From Gautieria morchelliformis (taxonomy: Eukaryota > Basidiomycota > Agaricomycetes > Gomphales > Gomphaceae), in the NCBI GenBank assembly GCA_015179125.1, contig WHVA01000281.1:82294-146293 (forward strand): a stretch of 64,000 nucleotides of DNA. The letters run 5' to 3'. The position numbers and the translations under genes are program-made. How positions within the stretch are numbered: position 1 is the stretch's first letter; the number at the start of each line of letters is the position of its first letter. This document shows positions 32,380 to 43,215 of this stretch, piece after piece. The notes below the pieces were generated by a model. The model was not told where the DNA came from. It did not search any database and saw nothing but the letters and a program-made list of their open reading frames with translations.

Positions 32380-33288
32380 GGGGAGCTCGTCGAAGGGGGT
32401 GGGCTCGCGCTTTGGTTCGAGCGGGGAGACGGGATTGGTTGCGGAGGGGGAGGGGTGGGAGGGAGGGGCGCGAGGGACAAGGTGGGGGGGGACGAGGAGC
32501 GGATACGCATGGCGAGTAGTTTTATATGGAGAGACTTCCTCGGACGAGCACGAGACTGAAGAGTGGGCGAGAGCAAAGAGTGAAAGCGGTGGAAATAAAT
32601 AAATTTGCGAGAACGAGATAGGCAAGTGGAAAAATAATTATATTCGGTTTCGCCGGGTTTGGGTGCCGGCCACGCGCATTTCGCGCCGGCTCTTGCACGC
32701 CCTGGGTGACTTCTCTCAAATCCGGTAGCTCGCCAGGAAGAATGTACACTCTATTTTGCACAACGTGCTCAATAAATCCGACCGAGGTTCCCTCTCTATC
32801 CAGCGAAAATAGCGAGTCTTCACAGGCGACGCTCAGTCCGCCCCGCCCGATAAAGGACATGCCCTGCGCCAGCCGCCCATCACACCCCGCACCGCTGCTA
32901 AGCGTCTGTCTCAGCGCCACTCCCTCCTTTGGGCCCCGGCCCCAGCGCGAGCGGCGCAGCCGCCAGCCCCCCTCCCGCTTGTCCCCAACTGCCAACTGCC
33001 ACCCGCCACCCTTCGGCCTGCCGTCGTGGGCCTCCCGGATGCCGCCTACCCGTGTTTCTATTCCCCTCCGTACTTGACTGTATTCCCATTCATTGCGCCA
33101 GGCTTCTGTATCGGCACCATATCATATTCCAGTTCGTTTGACGCGCCGCGTGTTTCGCTCGACAGTCCTTTCATTCTACGTCTTCGAATCGCGATGCAAC
33201 CCCTTGTGAAAGAGCTCTGTGAAATCGTAGTAACCTTGTTCGCGCGAAGAGAACCAATCCCCTTTACTTGTCTCCTTATCGATATCCC

Positions 33289-33760
33289 CTAGTGCTCATT
33301 AGCAGCTCCTTTCCATACTGAACCAGAAAATACATACCAGACATACCAGACTGCCAAGCCTTCTTCCATCACTGATAGCACTGCAATACTCAATGCCGAT
33401 CCCACACTCCACCCATCAAGAAATGCTCCAGCCTCAGCTCCTCCCCGATCCAAGCTCACCCGCACGCCGTCCTCTTCGTCGAGGTATTGCTTGTTTTCAT
33501 CAAAATCCGGTGCCCGACAAGCCTTAACCCTGATGCGCAACGCACATCTCCAGCAACTTACTTCCGGCTACTTGCAGCGGCAGCGCCCCGGCAATGGCAG
33601 ACCCAGCCTCGAGATCACCGCGAAACCGCGAGAACACACATCCGAGCGTCAGGGCACGATACCGATATCGTCGCTGAAAGCAGTCTGTCGACTGGCAAAA
33701 CAAAAAGGCGGCCCTCCGCACGTCGGGGCTCTTCCAGTCGGAGGCCACCCTTGCGACCAA
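33289..33760 (-). CDS. possible small protein gene, unrecognised
   Basis: On the minus strand a frame with GDLEAGSAIAGALPLQVAG runs into a GTAAGT donor-like site (about 33555). Further down another frame holds FDENKQYLDEEDGVRVSLDR, then a hydrophobic WYVWYVF segment, ending at a stop at 33289-33291. Codon choice looks gene-like, but start, acceptor site and function are unclear. It could also be chance. Confidence 0.2.
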
Positions 33761-35165
33761 ATGCGTTGAAACGACAACCCGCGCCCAGCTTTCCCACCTG
33801 CCCGACTCGGCCGCTGCCGTCCGTACAACTATCGCCGCAGTCTTTCTTTTGATGCCTTGGTCTTCCCACCTTTGGTCACCACTTCCGCTGCTGATTCCGA
33901 AGATGTTGCTGCTGTCTTCACCAGAGCATTTCCAATGCTGCGTTCACATGTCCCATCTACTTCAAATTATAACCAATTTCAATAAAGTCGCAGAGACGCT
34001 GCGGAGCATTCCCTTGCAGAAAATATGCTGCCCATAAGGAACATACGTCAATTTCCTCACTCTCTCGTGAAACGACTGTTCTCATTCACGACCCCTCAGT
34101 AAATGAGCCTGATTCCGATCTGCACCCTGGCCGTGGTGCCACTTCGACTCACTCCAGCCCGGAAGTCGCACACTTGCCATTGAATCCATGATAAGAATCC
34201 ATGATAAGTCGCGATCCGCCACGGAGACCCGACGGACTGGAGACTTTACAGTAGATATCCCACTCTTTGGGCTCCCCTTCCTCGACTTGGTATCAGTTTT
34301 TCCAACAATCTTACGCTCTGACGTCATACATGGTCTCCCAAGTTTAAATGGCCCTCAATCGCGCATAAACCTCGCCCCATCACACGCTTAGATCAGTCGT
34401 AGCTGGTGCATCTCCAACCAGAGCCATGCACGGTCTACTGGCCGTGATGTACGGACTAGTCTCGGCGTTACTCAGACGTTGAGCTGCAGCGGGGTGGCCG
34501 GACCACTCTTATCTCTGATTATTGCCATTTCGCACCAAGACGTGAGCAACGATGCCACTCGACTGCAAGGCTTGGCCGGTCCAAGCTGCGCGTGGAAGGA
34601 TAGCTGCGCGTCCTTTCCACGCATCCTTTCCATATGGGAATCAACAATTTGATTGCTCCACTTGTCGACCTATTTTCTGCGTCTGCCTCTGGGGCAACTC
34701 GACTGCGTGGCACACAGCACGAAGAGGATCACGTTCGTCCAACCATGCCATGGTGTCCGTTTTTTTTCTTCCAAGGAAATTGGAGCGATGTGGCTGTCGG
34801 GGGCCTCTAGTCTGAGCCAGGCGCTTGGGTCAACTATGAAATCATGGCGCGACCGATTCGAACGTCCCAAACCCTGACTCGCCTCTCGTCTTGGGGCCAG
34901 GGTAATCGGCGACTTAGCAAGGGCACTCGTGACGATCATACTCAAGCAGGCACCCTGATTGCGCCACAATAATAACCCTCCATCGTGGCGTCCTTGATCG
35001 TCACAGCACCACTGTCGGATGTATGTGAGCCCCGCGCCTTTTCCGACTCGATTACGAGAGCTTAACTCGCGTGTCTTACCAGCTCTCAGATTCCAGGGGC
35101 GTTCCCGCGATGGCTTGCGTAGATCCCGTATGCCCCGCGCTGAATCGGCCGATCACACTACCCCA

Positions 35166-35220
35166 CACTGTAACCTTTGGATCGCGAAGCGAGTCGCTCC
35201 GCGGTCCGAAGGTTACAGTG
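35166..35220. other. 55-nt hairpin with 21-bp arms
   Basis: The left arm (35166-35186, starting CACTGTAACC) and the right arm (35200-35220, ending GGTTACAGTG) are complementary with two mismatches. The 13-nt loop contains AGCGAGTCGCT, itself a 5-bp palindrome around G. No coding gene overlaps convincingly. Confidence 0.8.
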
Positions 35221-36045
35221 CGAGTGGTTCTGCGCGACTTGTTCTGCTGAATGGCTTGGATGATTCCGTGCCTCTCACTGCTTCGACGTTGCCCGCTGGG
35301 CCCTGTCTCCGGAAGGTGACTCATCAAAAAAGCCTTTCCAAGGCACACTGAATTATGTATCGCATCAAAATGATGGCTGCACTATCGAGCATCATAAACA
35401 CCTGTACGATTTGATGCCTAACATGGCATTAGACCGCAGGCGATGGTTGCAAGGGCCTGCTTATATGGCTTACGAGTGAACAACAATATAAAGACAAGTC
35501 TGACAGATAGCCAGTTACGCTCATCAGCTGTGCGGTCGCACGAATAACTTATACGCGCATCTGCCTAGCTATTATGATGCAGATGGCCCTTGGATTACCG
35601 TCCAGATTTCGTCTGAAAGCGAGCCTCGGGTATGTCCATAGATGAGATAAAAATAGGCTAGGGACCCTCTTCTTAAAACAACCCGCCAGTGCCCATACAT
35701 AAGTATTGGTAGAGCAGAGACTTCTTGTACAGGCTGAGGAACCTCGGATCTGTGTCAACCGTCCCGCGCTTCCTAATTCTCCGAGTCGTCTGGGCTCTAC
35801 TACGAGCGTGGCACAAGCGCTGGTACTCGGTGCCCCAGTCTGGACAGAGGATTACAAAGCTGGCTTAGCGCGCTTACACCCGGATCCCGGTGACTTTAAG
35901 TTTACTCGGGGCTTGGTAGCCTCTTCATACTGGCAAGGTATGAAGCGTTACAGCTTAAGCTTAAGCCCAAGGGCTAGGAGTCAGGGAATAGGGTAGTGTG
36001 CATCTTCAAGGCTATCTTCACTCCTTTCTCGGGGCCGACTGACGT

Positions 36046-36116
36046 GTGCTCCACCTCGATAACTCTTGATGTGGAGCACAGAACAGGAGACTTAGCAGCT
36101 TAAGCTCCTGCTAAGT
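36046..36116. other. two adjacent 9-bp-stem hairpins
   Basis: GTGCTCCAC (36046-36054) pairs with GTGGAGCAC (36071-36079). Ten bases further on, ACTTAGCAG (36090-36098) pairs with CTGCTAAGT (36108-36116). Both stems are perfect. Confidence 0.7.
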
Positions 36117-38164
36117 TGTCGACCGCGAGTGTGTCATGGGTACCCCACATGCTTCAGTCGGCGGACGTCAACCTTGTACGTGCTCCTTAAGCCTGCTGAT
36201 AAGGCCAAGAATCTCCAGACCCAGGCTCTAATTTTAAGGATCTTAGATATCCATCCCGAATAGGGTAGGTCGGCATGTGCAGCAGCGTCTCATGTCTTCG
36301 AGTCCCTGTGCTGCTTGCAAATGCTCCCCAATCATTTATTCCATGCGCGATTTACGCAGGGTGTCCCGTGCAACATGTTGAGATGTCTGCTACTGCAACA
36401 TGACTGGGAACGTGATCCAGAGCTCATTTATAGAGCGCGTGCCGAGCGAATTTCCTCTGCGGAAGTCCTCCTTTTGGCACGATTTGTAATCCCTGGGTAA
36501 CACGCGTCCATCACCAACGACCTGAAAGAATCATCCCCCTGCTTCGGTCCGAGTGACTTGCATTCCAGCCTCCCTCTCGGTCATGGGCAAGTGGCACGCG
36601 ACATGGTCGATTTGTCGATTCGAGTGGCCATGCGTCTGATAAAGGCGCCGTATGAGTATCAGTACGTTCGTGACTTAACCTTGAGCATCTTACAGAAATA
36701 GTACCTGACGCTGTATTTAGAGGACCGCCGCATGCGGCAGTACAGGCCTTGTGTGCCGATTCACTTGGTATCACGATAGTCATGCAGTTATTTTGGCCAA
36801 GTTACACGACTACGCACTCCCTTGAGAAAACCCAAGGTCAGCAAGAAAGAGACGTCTAAAATTGCAGACTCATACAGCATAATAACCTCGCATCGGGCTC
36901 AGCGGACTTGTGTGTGTGCAGTGTAATCTTGTACTACGCTGCGATGAGCTCAAAGGTGGGAGGGGATCGCCCATCAACCGACGAGTTTCCGCGCCCCTTC
37001 TCCCGTAACTATAGTCTTGGCTTGACCTTCGCAGTGGGCTATATTGAGCTATCGTCCCCAGGTTGTCGCATCTCCATGACGTTCGGAATTTTTCCATCAT
37101 GATTTTGCCCGCACGTTGCCTCCAATCTCCACGATTTCCGCATCCACTCCTGGAGCTCTCAGGGACTTATCAGAGTTGGTTCTCCCCTACATTTCTCCGA
37201 GCCACGATCCCTTCAATGATCTCTCACATCCCCACAATCAATCCAATGAGGCCAGCCCACAGCCTTATCTTTTGTTTTTGGTCGAACACATAACAAACTT
37301 GGCTGTTCGGTTCGAAGACATGACAAGTATGTACGTTTCTCCGTGTAGCATCATCTGTCGAGCTGGAAATTTATGCAACCAAATTTATGGAACATGGGAA
37401 CATATCTGCCTTGAACAGGGATATTCGTTAATCATTCCCTATGCATTCTCATATGTGACGCGCCGTATTCGGCATCAAGAACGCACGGATGCGGGCGATC
37501 TTTAACCTTATGTCACATGGCTTTACCTTGGCTATGTCACCGTGACGGCCATCACAGTATGTACGTCAGTCGGGCTTTCCCCGCCAATTCTCCGCCATCT
37601 CAATCAGCGACGAGTAAGTCGTGCACAAAATTATCAAGGCCCGTCAATATATTCTATCTTCCTCCAAGGGTTGTAGCTAAGAGAAGTAAAATCCTCCATC
37701 TCAGTGAAGGCCCAGTATGTAGAGGCAATTCTCCAATTCCTGTGATCTTTGATTTCGGTACTTATTGCTCTTGGATTTTATTGTAGGCCACCTTCACGAA
37801 AGATGGAGGAAAATCTACCACATTAGGTATGCCTCCAACGTATGCCTTTTGCATCCCTTACTTTCAAAATGTTTGGAAAATAATACCTTTTATGCCGGTA
37901 ACTTACGTCAATCGCCAGTGGCAGACCTCCGCAGCAGACAGTACTCTAGAATCGAACCAGTCTTCAAGATTATTTCGCTGAATAGGACGCACGTGCGGTG
38001 TTCCCTCGCCAGTCACATGTTCGCTGATTATCTATCAGCTCACTCACACTTATAGATCCACTCAGATTAAACTTGGGAGGTGGGTCTGGATTCAGTTGCC
38101 CAGCTCGCGGGTAAAGGATGTATGACTTGCACACTGCTACCAAACCACATCACACCCAGAACTT

Positions 38165-39864
38165 TTAGTAGAAAGTTGAGAACTTGTACGTTGCAGACCA
38201 CTCGAAATCCTTGCCAGGATAATAGATCTGATCGACATGCCATTCTGGGGTGTTTATGGCATCTAGATAACCTTTAGAAGTTGAGAACTCAGCCAATAGC
38301 TTCTTTTTTGGCGACGATAAGTCAAAGAAAACATACCCATTTGTTCAATCGCAACCGCAGACCAAGTCGTGTAGTTCAAGGACGGGCCCCCATGGACTGC
38401 CTTTCGGGGCGTAGAAAGGAAGTTAGTAGTGTACATCTGAACAGCAGGCTGGTTAGTTGTCATATCTAACCGAATGCCAGATGTGTTGCTCCAAAGTGAG
38501 ACTCCTGGGTTCTTGCGCTCGTCGCGGTCGTATATAAAACAATTATCATAACCAGTGCAGCCTGAATCTAACGATGAGCGATACTGTGGACAGTAGGCGA
38601 CTGCCAATGCCGTACCGACGCCACAGAGGCCGAACGTCTCATTGATCCGAGCGCTGATCTCTTCCGGGGTACGGAAGTCGAGAGGGGTGCCAGCAACGTC
38701 GATGAATGCACCGGTTGGGATCTGGTCGCCATCCACCGCCGGCACACGCGAAGCATCAATATGCACGGTGTGATGCAGAATGTCCTGCCCCTGGGGGCCT
38801 TGGAAGGCATCAAGATTCCTAAAGAGGAAGCAATAAGTCAAAAAATATTACGATATCAAGCAGTTCACCAGTATATATGCTGAGTGGTCATAATGGGTGT
38901 CTTCTCTGAGGCACTCGCTCTGAGGCTCGTGTGAAGGACAGCACCGTTAGAAACGGAATGAGTGACCTTTCCATAGAGAAAAAATTATGAGAAAATTTAG
39001 ATTGAGATAAGCCCTCACCTGAGCTTTTACAGTGCCAGGGAATCCCTCGTCTGCGGCATCAACATGGGCGAAAGTAACGCTCGTTTTACTCAGAGATACA
39101 ACAGTCCAGTTCCTGGGTACTCGGTGGTCGGAGGGAGGCTGATATCTCGGAGTTGTATGATTACCTTCTATCCCACCCTAATATACCCCCATGCAGCCTG
39201 TATACGACAGGGTTAGTGATCACAAAAAAGGGGTATTAACGGATATTAATGGCTCAAAGAGCGTTACTGACGTGTCCTGCCCATTACGATCATTTGTTGG
39301 AATGTGGAACACATTAGATGCATTTGCCTGGGGGTACTTGGTGATGGGTATTGAGAATGTCCCTGGAGGAGTGTTTCAGAGATTTCATGAAATATAATGA
39401 GACAAATATGAACCATTTTTTATACGGTTGGCATAGCTTTGACGATCATCAGTACTTTACGATTATCATGTTTTTACTGTAATCATCTTACCGTCCGACG
39501 ATAGGGTTGAAGACCGGATGGGTCGGATCAGTCAACAATTTTGACTGTTTACAGTAATTCCTATTTCTATAACTGCTAGTAATAGGAATGAACGTACATT
39601 GTCATCATAGCCAAGTACAACATCTCGTCCAATGCCATTTCTATCTTGAACCCAGAGCTCGGTAAGAGTCGCACCGACGGGTACGAAGCTTGCGTTAATA
39701 GACCCATCTGGAGAGGAAAGGGTCGTTAGGTTGAATGGCTATACCAACTGTTTAAGCTGCCATCGACGAAATTAATTTAGAGTTGAACTCACATAATCGG
39801 CTGCAAGAGCTGTAGCAAACAAAGAAACGGCCAAGCTGATAGATTTCAAAGCATATAGAGACAT
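38165..39864 (-). CDS. secreted aldose 1-epimerase (galactose mutarotase family)
   Basis: Eleven exons on the minus strand: 39789-39864, 39598-39707, 39492-39544, 39414-39436, 39272-39362, 39165-39197, 39019-39112, 38869-38966, 38616-38818, 38337-38561 and 38165-38271. All junctions are GT..AG and the frame stays open, giving 370 aa. Residues 1-21 form a signal peptide (SLAVSLFATALAA). Family landmarks: LGYDD, NPIVGRYANRI, DTLHGG (His about 120), TTQHIYWNLDAF (His about 190), CTGYDNCFIYD (sugar-binding Asp) and IEQMGYLDA (catalytic Glu about 333). The family interconverts alpha and beta anomers of aldoses through a His/Glu pair; here outside the cell or in the secretory route. N-glycosylation sequons are frequent. 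The last-but-two intron (38562-38615, 54 nt) has no stop and would add 18 residues if retained. The first donor (GTTCAA) is chosen because it alone keeps the frame. Confidence 0.93.
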
Positions 39865-40442
39865 TTGGAAATCAAAAGGTCCAGGGATCAGCCCGCAACC
39901 TCCTCTTGTCTTATATGCTCACCGTGCATATCTAGGCCAGGCGCGCATAATTCTTACCATAGTTCTTCAAAAATCTTTCGGCACGGATCGGTACTGAGAC
40001 CGTACTGAACTACACCAATATGACTCATCGGGTCACTTGCGGTGACGGAACTGGAAGGCCTACGAACCGGTGAAGGTGCGGAAGCGTCGATATTGATGTT
40101 AAAAGACGCTGGCCATCGATTGGGTCTTTGCCAAGACAGAGGTACTGAGCAATTGGACTTCAATGAGCCCTGACTGGACCAGAACTGTAGATATCTCCGG
40201 AAGTGAGCAATCCATCAGTCACCGATCGGAGAGACCTTTCAATTGGTTATAAGGAGACCAAGGACCGTGACTCCTTGCGCGCCATAACGCTATTGCGACA
40301 TTCGGTACCAGGGTCACGTCGAGCAGAAATACGAGAGCATCCGGAAGAGATTTAGTAGGCATGAGACACCTGGCTTCAAAGTTCGTTTTTCCCAACGTTT
40401 TCCTTATGTGGTCACATTACGTAATATGTTCTATCCTTGAAC
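39865..40442. other. intergenic stretch between divergent genes
   Basis: It lies between the start of the epimerase gene (minus) and the start of the F-box gene (plus), so it holds the promoters of both. A TTATATGC motif near 39910 could be the epimerase TATA region. Nothing else is recognised. Confidence 0.5.
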
Positions 40443-41529
40443 ATGGCCCACCGGCTGTCAGTCGACATCCTGTACGCTATCCTGGAGCATATGGACCAAG
40501 ACAATCCAGGACTCGCCAGACTTTGTCGTGTCAACCGAGTTTTCAAGGAAGCATCAGAGTCAGTACTGTACCGTCAGATCGTGATGCCTCTTCCGGCCGT
40601 GTCCAGAGTATTAGTATCCCTTGCGTCCGAAAGGCTCGCTGCCCATGTGCGACATTTTGAAACAAGCAAAAAGCCGGGCTGGAGACCTCGAGATTCTCGG
40701 GAGCTCCTACACATGCGTACTGCCCTCCGTAAGATGACTGGCCTTCGCACCCTTCGTATTCACTTTGGAGGGCCGTTGGCATGGATTTTAGACGGGTGCA
40801 TCTTCCCCGAGCTTCGTTCCATGTTGTGCAACCTGTCTTGTGATCATCATCTCGCCCAGTTCTTTAAACGCCAGACTCGGCTGGCCGACGTTACGCTGTC
40901 CTCCATACACACCCCTCATTCCCCATGCCTAATCGATCAGTCATGCTTGCCAAGTCTCAAGCAGATCTCTGCAAATCCAGCATGGCTCCGAATGCTGGTA
41001 CCATATCGACCAGTCACCGACATTGATATCTGGGACTTCACTGACGCTGATACAAGGGAAACTGGCTGGTTATCGCAGTCGTCGTCTGCGGTAACTACCT
41101 TGTCAGTCTCTGAATCTTTTCTAATTTCACGGGGTGTGGCCCACATTGCATCGCTGGTACCTGAGCTTCAGCAGTTAACCATTGACTGCAGGACATACGA
41201 TATTTTCTCCGACGAGGTCAGAACACCTACTGTACTACTCTGTCGGGATGCTTACATGGTATTCTAAGCAGGCGACTGAGATGATGCAAGAGTTCACTTA
41301 TCTGATCCTAAGGGTTCTGAGTTACTTCCAGTCCCTTATTGGCATTGAGGTTCGCTTCCGTGGTATCTGTCCTGACGAGGACATGCTATTACGCCAAATG
41401 GTAGTAGAATCCTCGGAAAATTCGCTTGACCTTCATATCTTCAGCATGTCGTTCAGCCAGTTGTCTGGGGAATTGCTCACCAAGGTCGTTTGGCACCGGT
41501 TTCAAGAGGAGTGGAGGAGGGATTCCTAA
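40443..41529 (+). CDS. F-box domain protein
   Basis: Two exons, 40443-41216 and 41272-41529, joined across a 55-nt intron (GTCAGA..AAGCAG), give 343 aa. The N-terminus MAHRLSVDILYAILEHMDQD followed by LARLCRVNRVFKEASESVLY is a typical F-box (about residues 3-45), which docks to Skp1 in SCF ubiquitin ligases. The rest has Leu-rich stretches (LRTLRIHF, FPELRSML, LADVTLSSI, VTTLSVSESF, LQQLTID) that suggest irregular leucine-rich repeats for substrate binding, as in many basidiomycete F-box/LRR proteins. The start is the first ATG in frame, with the F-box immediately after it. The gene is divergent from the epimerase. Substrate unknown. Confidence 0.8.
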
Positions 41530-43215
41530 AGAAGTCAGTTACCGGACACCCCATGTTAGTTGTGATGCTTGATTCACATTCTACTGATACATAGGTCGTC
41601 CCCGGTAAAGAGAGACCGGGATAGCTCTCCGACTGAAGAGACATTGCACTAGCGTATCCACGGACGGTTTTCAGGTTAAGTTATTCAATTCATATCACTA
41701 TCTACATCTAAAGCCACAATATGTCTTTGCAGCACAAGACACAAGACAAACGTCCGCGCAATCCAGATTGGCCATTAATGGTCATCAATTATAACCTTAA
41801 TCGCGATATCCCATTCCCCCAACCTCCTCGACCCATTCTTTTACCCGTTTATCGAGGAATACCTACAACTGGCTAAAGAAGTGCGAACGTATGATGCCCT
41901 ATCATGCGAGAGCTTCGTTATGCGCTCCTATCTCATAATCGCTATCGGGGGCATGCACGCGATTGCATGATTAGGGCCGAGCGTAACCAGTGAGGAGACG
42001 ACACCAACGGACTCCCCTTAGTCCCCGCGCCTGAGGGACTGATGTGGCGTCCCCTTTCTTCCTACAGTACTAGTGGCGCGTTGGGATCACTATTGCACGT
42101 ACCATGTCCGCAGAACCAAGGGAAAGCCTCAGAAATAATTGACCAGCTAGATAGTAGTCAAACTAAATGGAACCACTATCATTTCCAAATGAAAGAAAAT
42201 CTCAGGATCGACTGTATGTAGAGCTTGTGTGCGGTGAATCCACCAATATTTACTAGCATTTGCTGCCTTATTTTTCTTACATGCCAGATGAGTTGGTTGA
42301 GAACAAGTACTTTTTTTGGAAACATGACTTTGACAAGCACATGCCTTGATCGGTAAGTACCATAATATTTCTGTTCAGCTGCCCGAAATACAGTGCGCAA
42401 ATTAAGGAGAGAGGATTACGCAGAGGGCCGGGCGTAGTCCATCAAAATGCTGCTCAGCCGACCCAAGGCTAGTATTCAAGTACATCCACGATACAGGGAG
42501 CTAGGTTCGCAAAGGGTTTCGGAAATGTGTTACTCCCGAAGGAGCAGGAGAACAACAAATAGTAGAGACCAGGGCGCGCGCAAAGACACACACCTCGCTC
42601 ACACAGGCACGGCCGGCCGGACTCGCCCACAAGAGATAGAGAAGTAAAGGGCAGACGGATAATTGTTGACAGGCGCACTGTATCCCTCGCCCCAAAAGAC
42701 GTAAGGAGAAAAAAAAAAGAATGATCGCAATCAAACACTGACAGAGTACCGGGGATTTTAGAGAACATATATGTAACACCAGGCAACACCCAAAAAATCA
42801 CATCACAAACTTGTTTGAATGCTTCATAGCATTGGAATTAAATATATTTCTCGGTAGCCCAATGGCCATCCCCGCGACGATGGTAGCCTGAGGATGAGAG
42901 GGAATGTTCCGATCATTCATCAAGCTCACTGGCGATATGGCTGTTGTGCCAATCGTGATCCCGGGTATGAGATTTCATACCTGGGCAATCGACCATATAC
43001 GGCCTATCAGATAACGGATTTGGGACTGGGTGTCTCTTCGCGATTCTGTGGCGCGGTCAACAGATCACTGTCTCTGGGCTTTATTCCACCAGGCATAAGT
43101 AGACTGGTCGAATACAGAACTTGAATTATAATTATGTAACTCGTGCCCACCAAACAATTTATAGCCTTTGCAAGGGGCCAACTAATAATCGGTAAAATGA
43201 CTATGCAACCAAAGA
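41530..43215. other. 1.7-kb stretch without recognisable features
   Basis: Short ORFs only. The last part next to 43216 is likely the 3' region of the large minus-strand gene. Confidence 0.5.

Larger units (their letters stand above)
32380..38164. other. 5.8-kb intergenic stretch, no confident gene
   Basis: Many ORFs of 60-120 codons exist on both strands, but none matches a family or connects by convincing splice sites, with one weak exception at 33289-33760. It contains a 55-nt hairpin (35166-35220) and two adjacent hairpins (36046-36116). GC content is higher near 32.3-33.0 kb, next to the bZIP gene. Confidence 0.45.

Noticed and set aside
32380..32510. Longer N-terminus of the bZIP protein from the ATG at 32510
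   Set aside because: That ATG is in another frame than the bZIP exons. It would need an undetected intron or an error in the G8 run at 32484-32491, so I kept the start at 32379.
34000..38100. Many ORFs of 60-130 codons on both strands
   Set aside because: None shows a domain, a signal peptide with a sensible mature part or splice partners that keep a frame. They look like chance ORFs in moderately GC-rich DNA.
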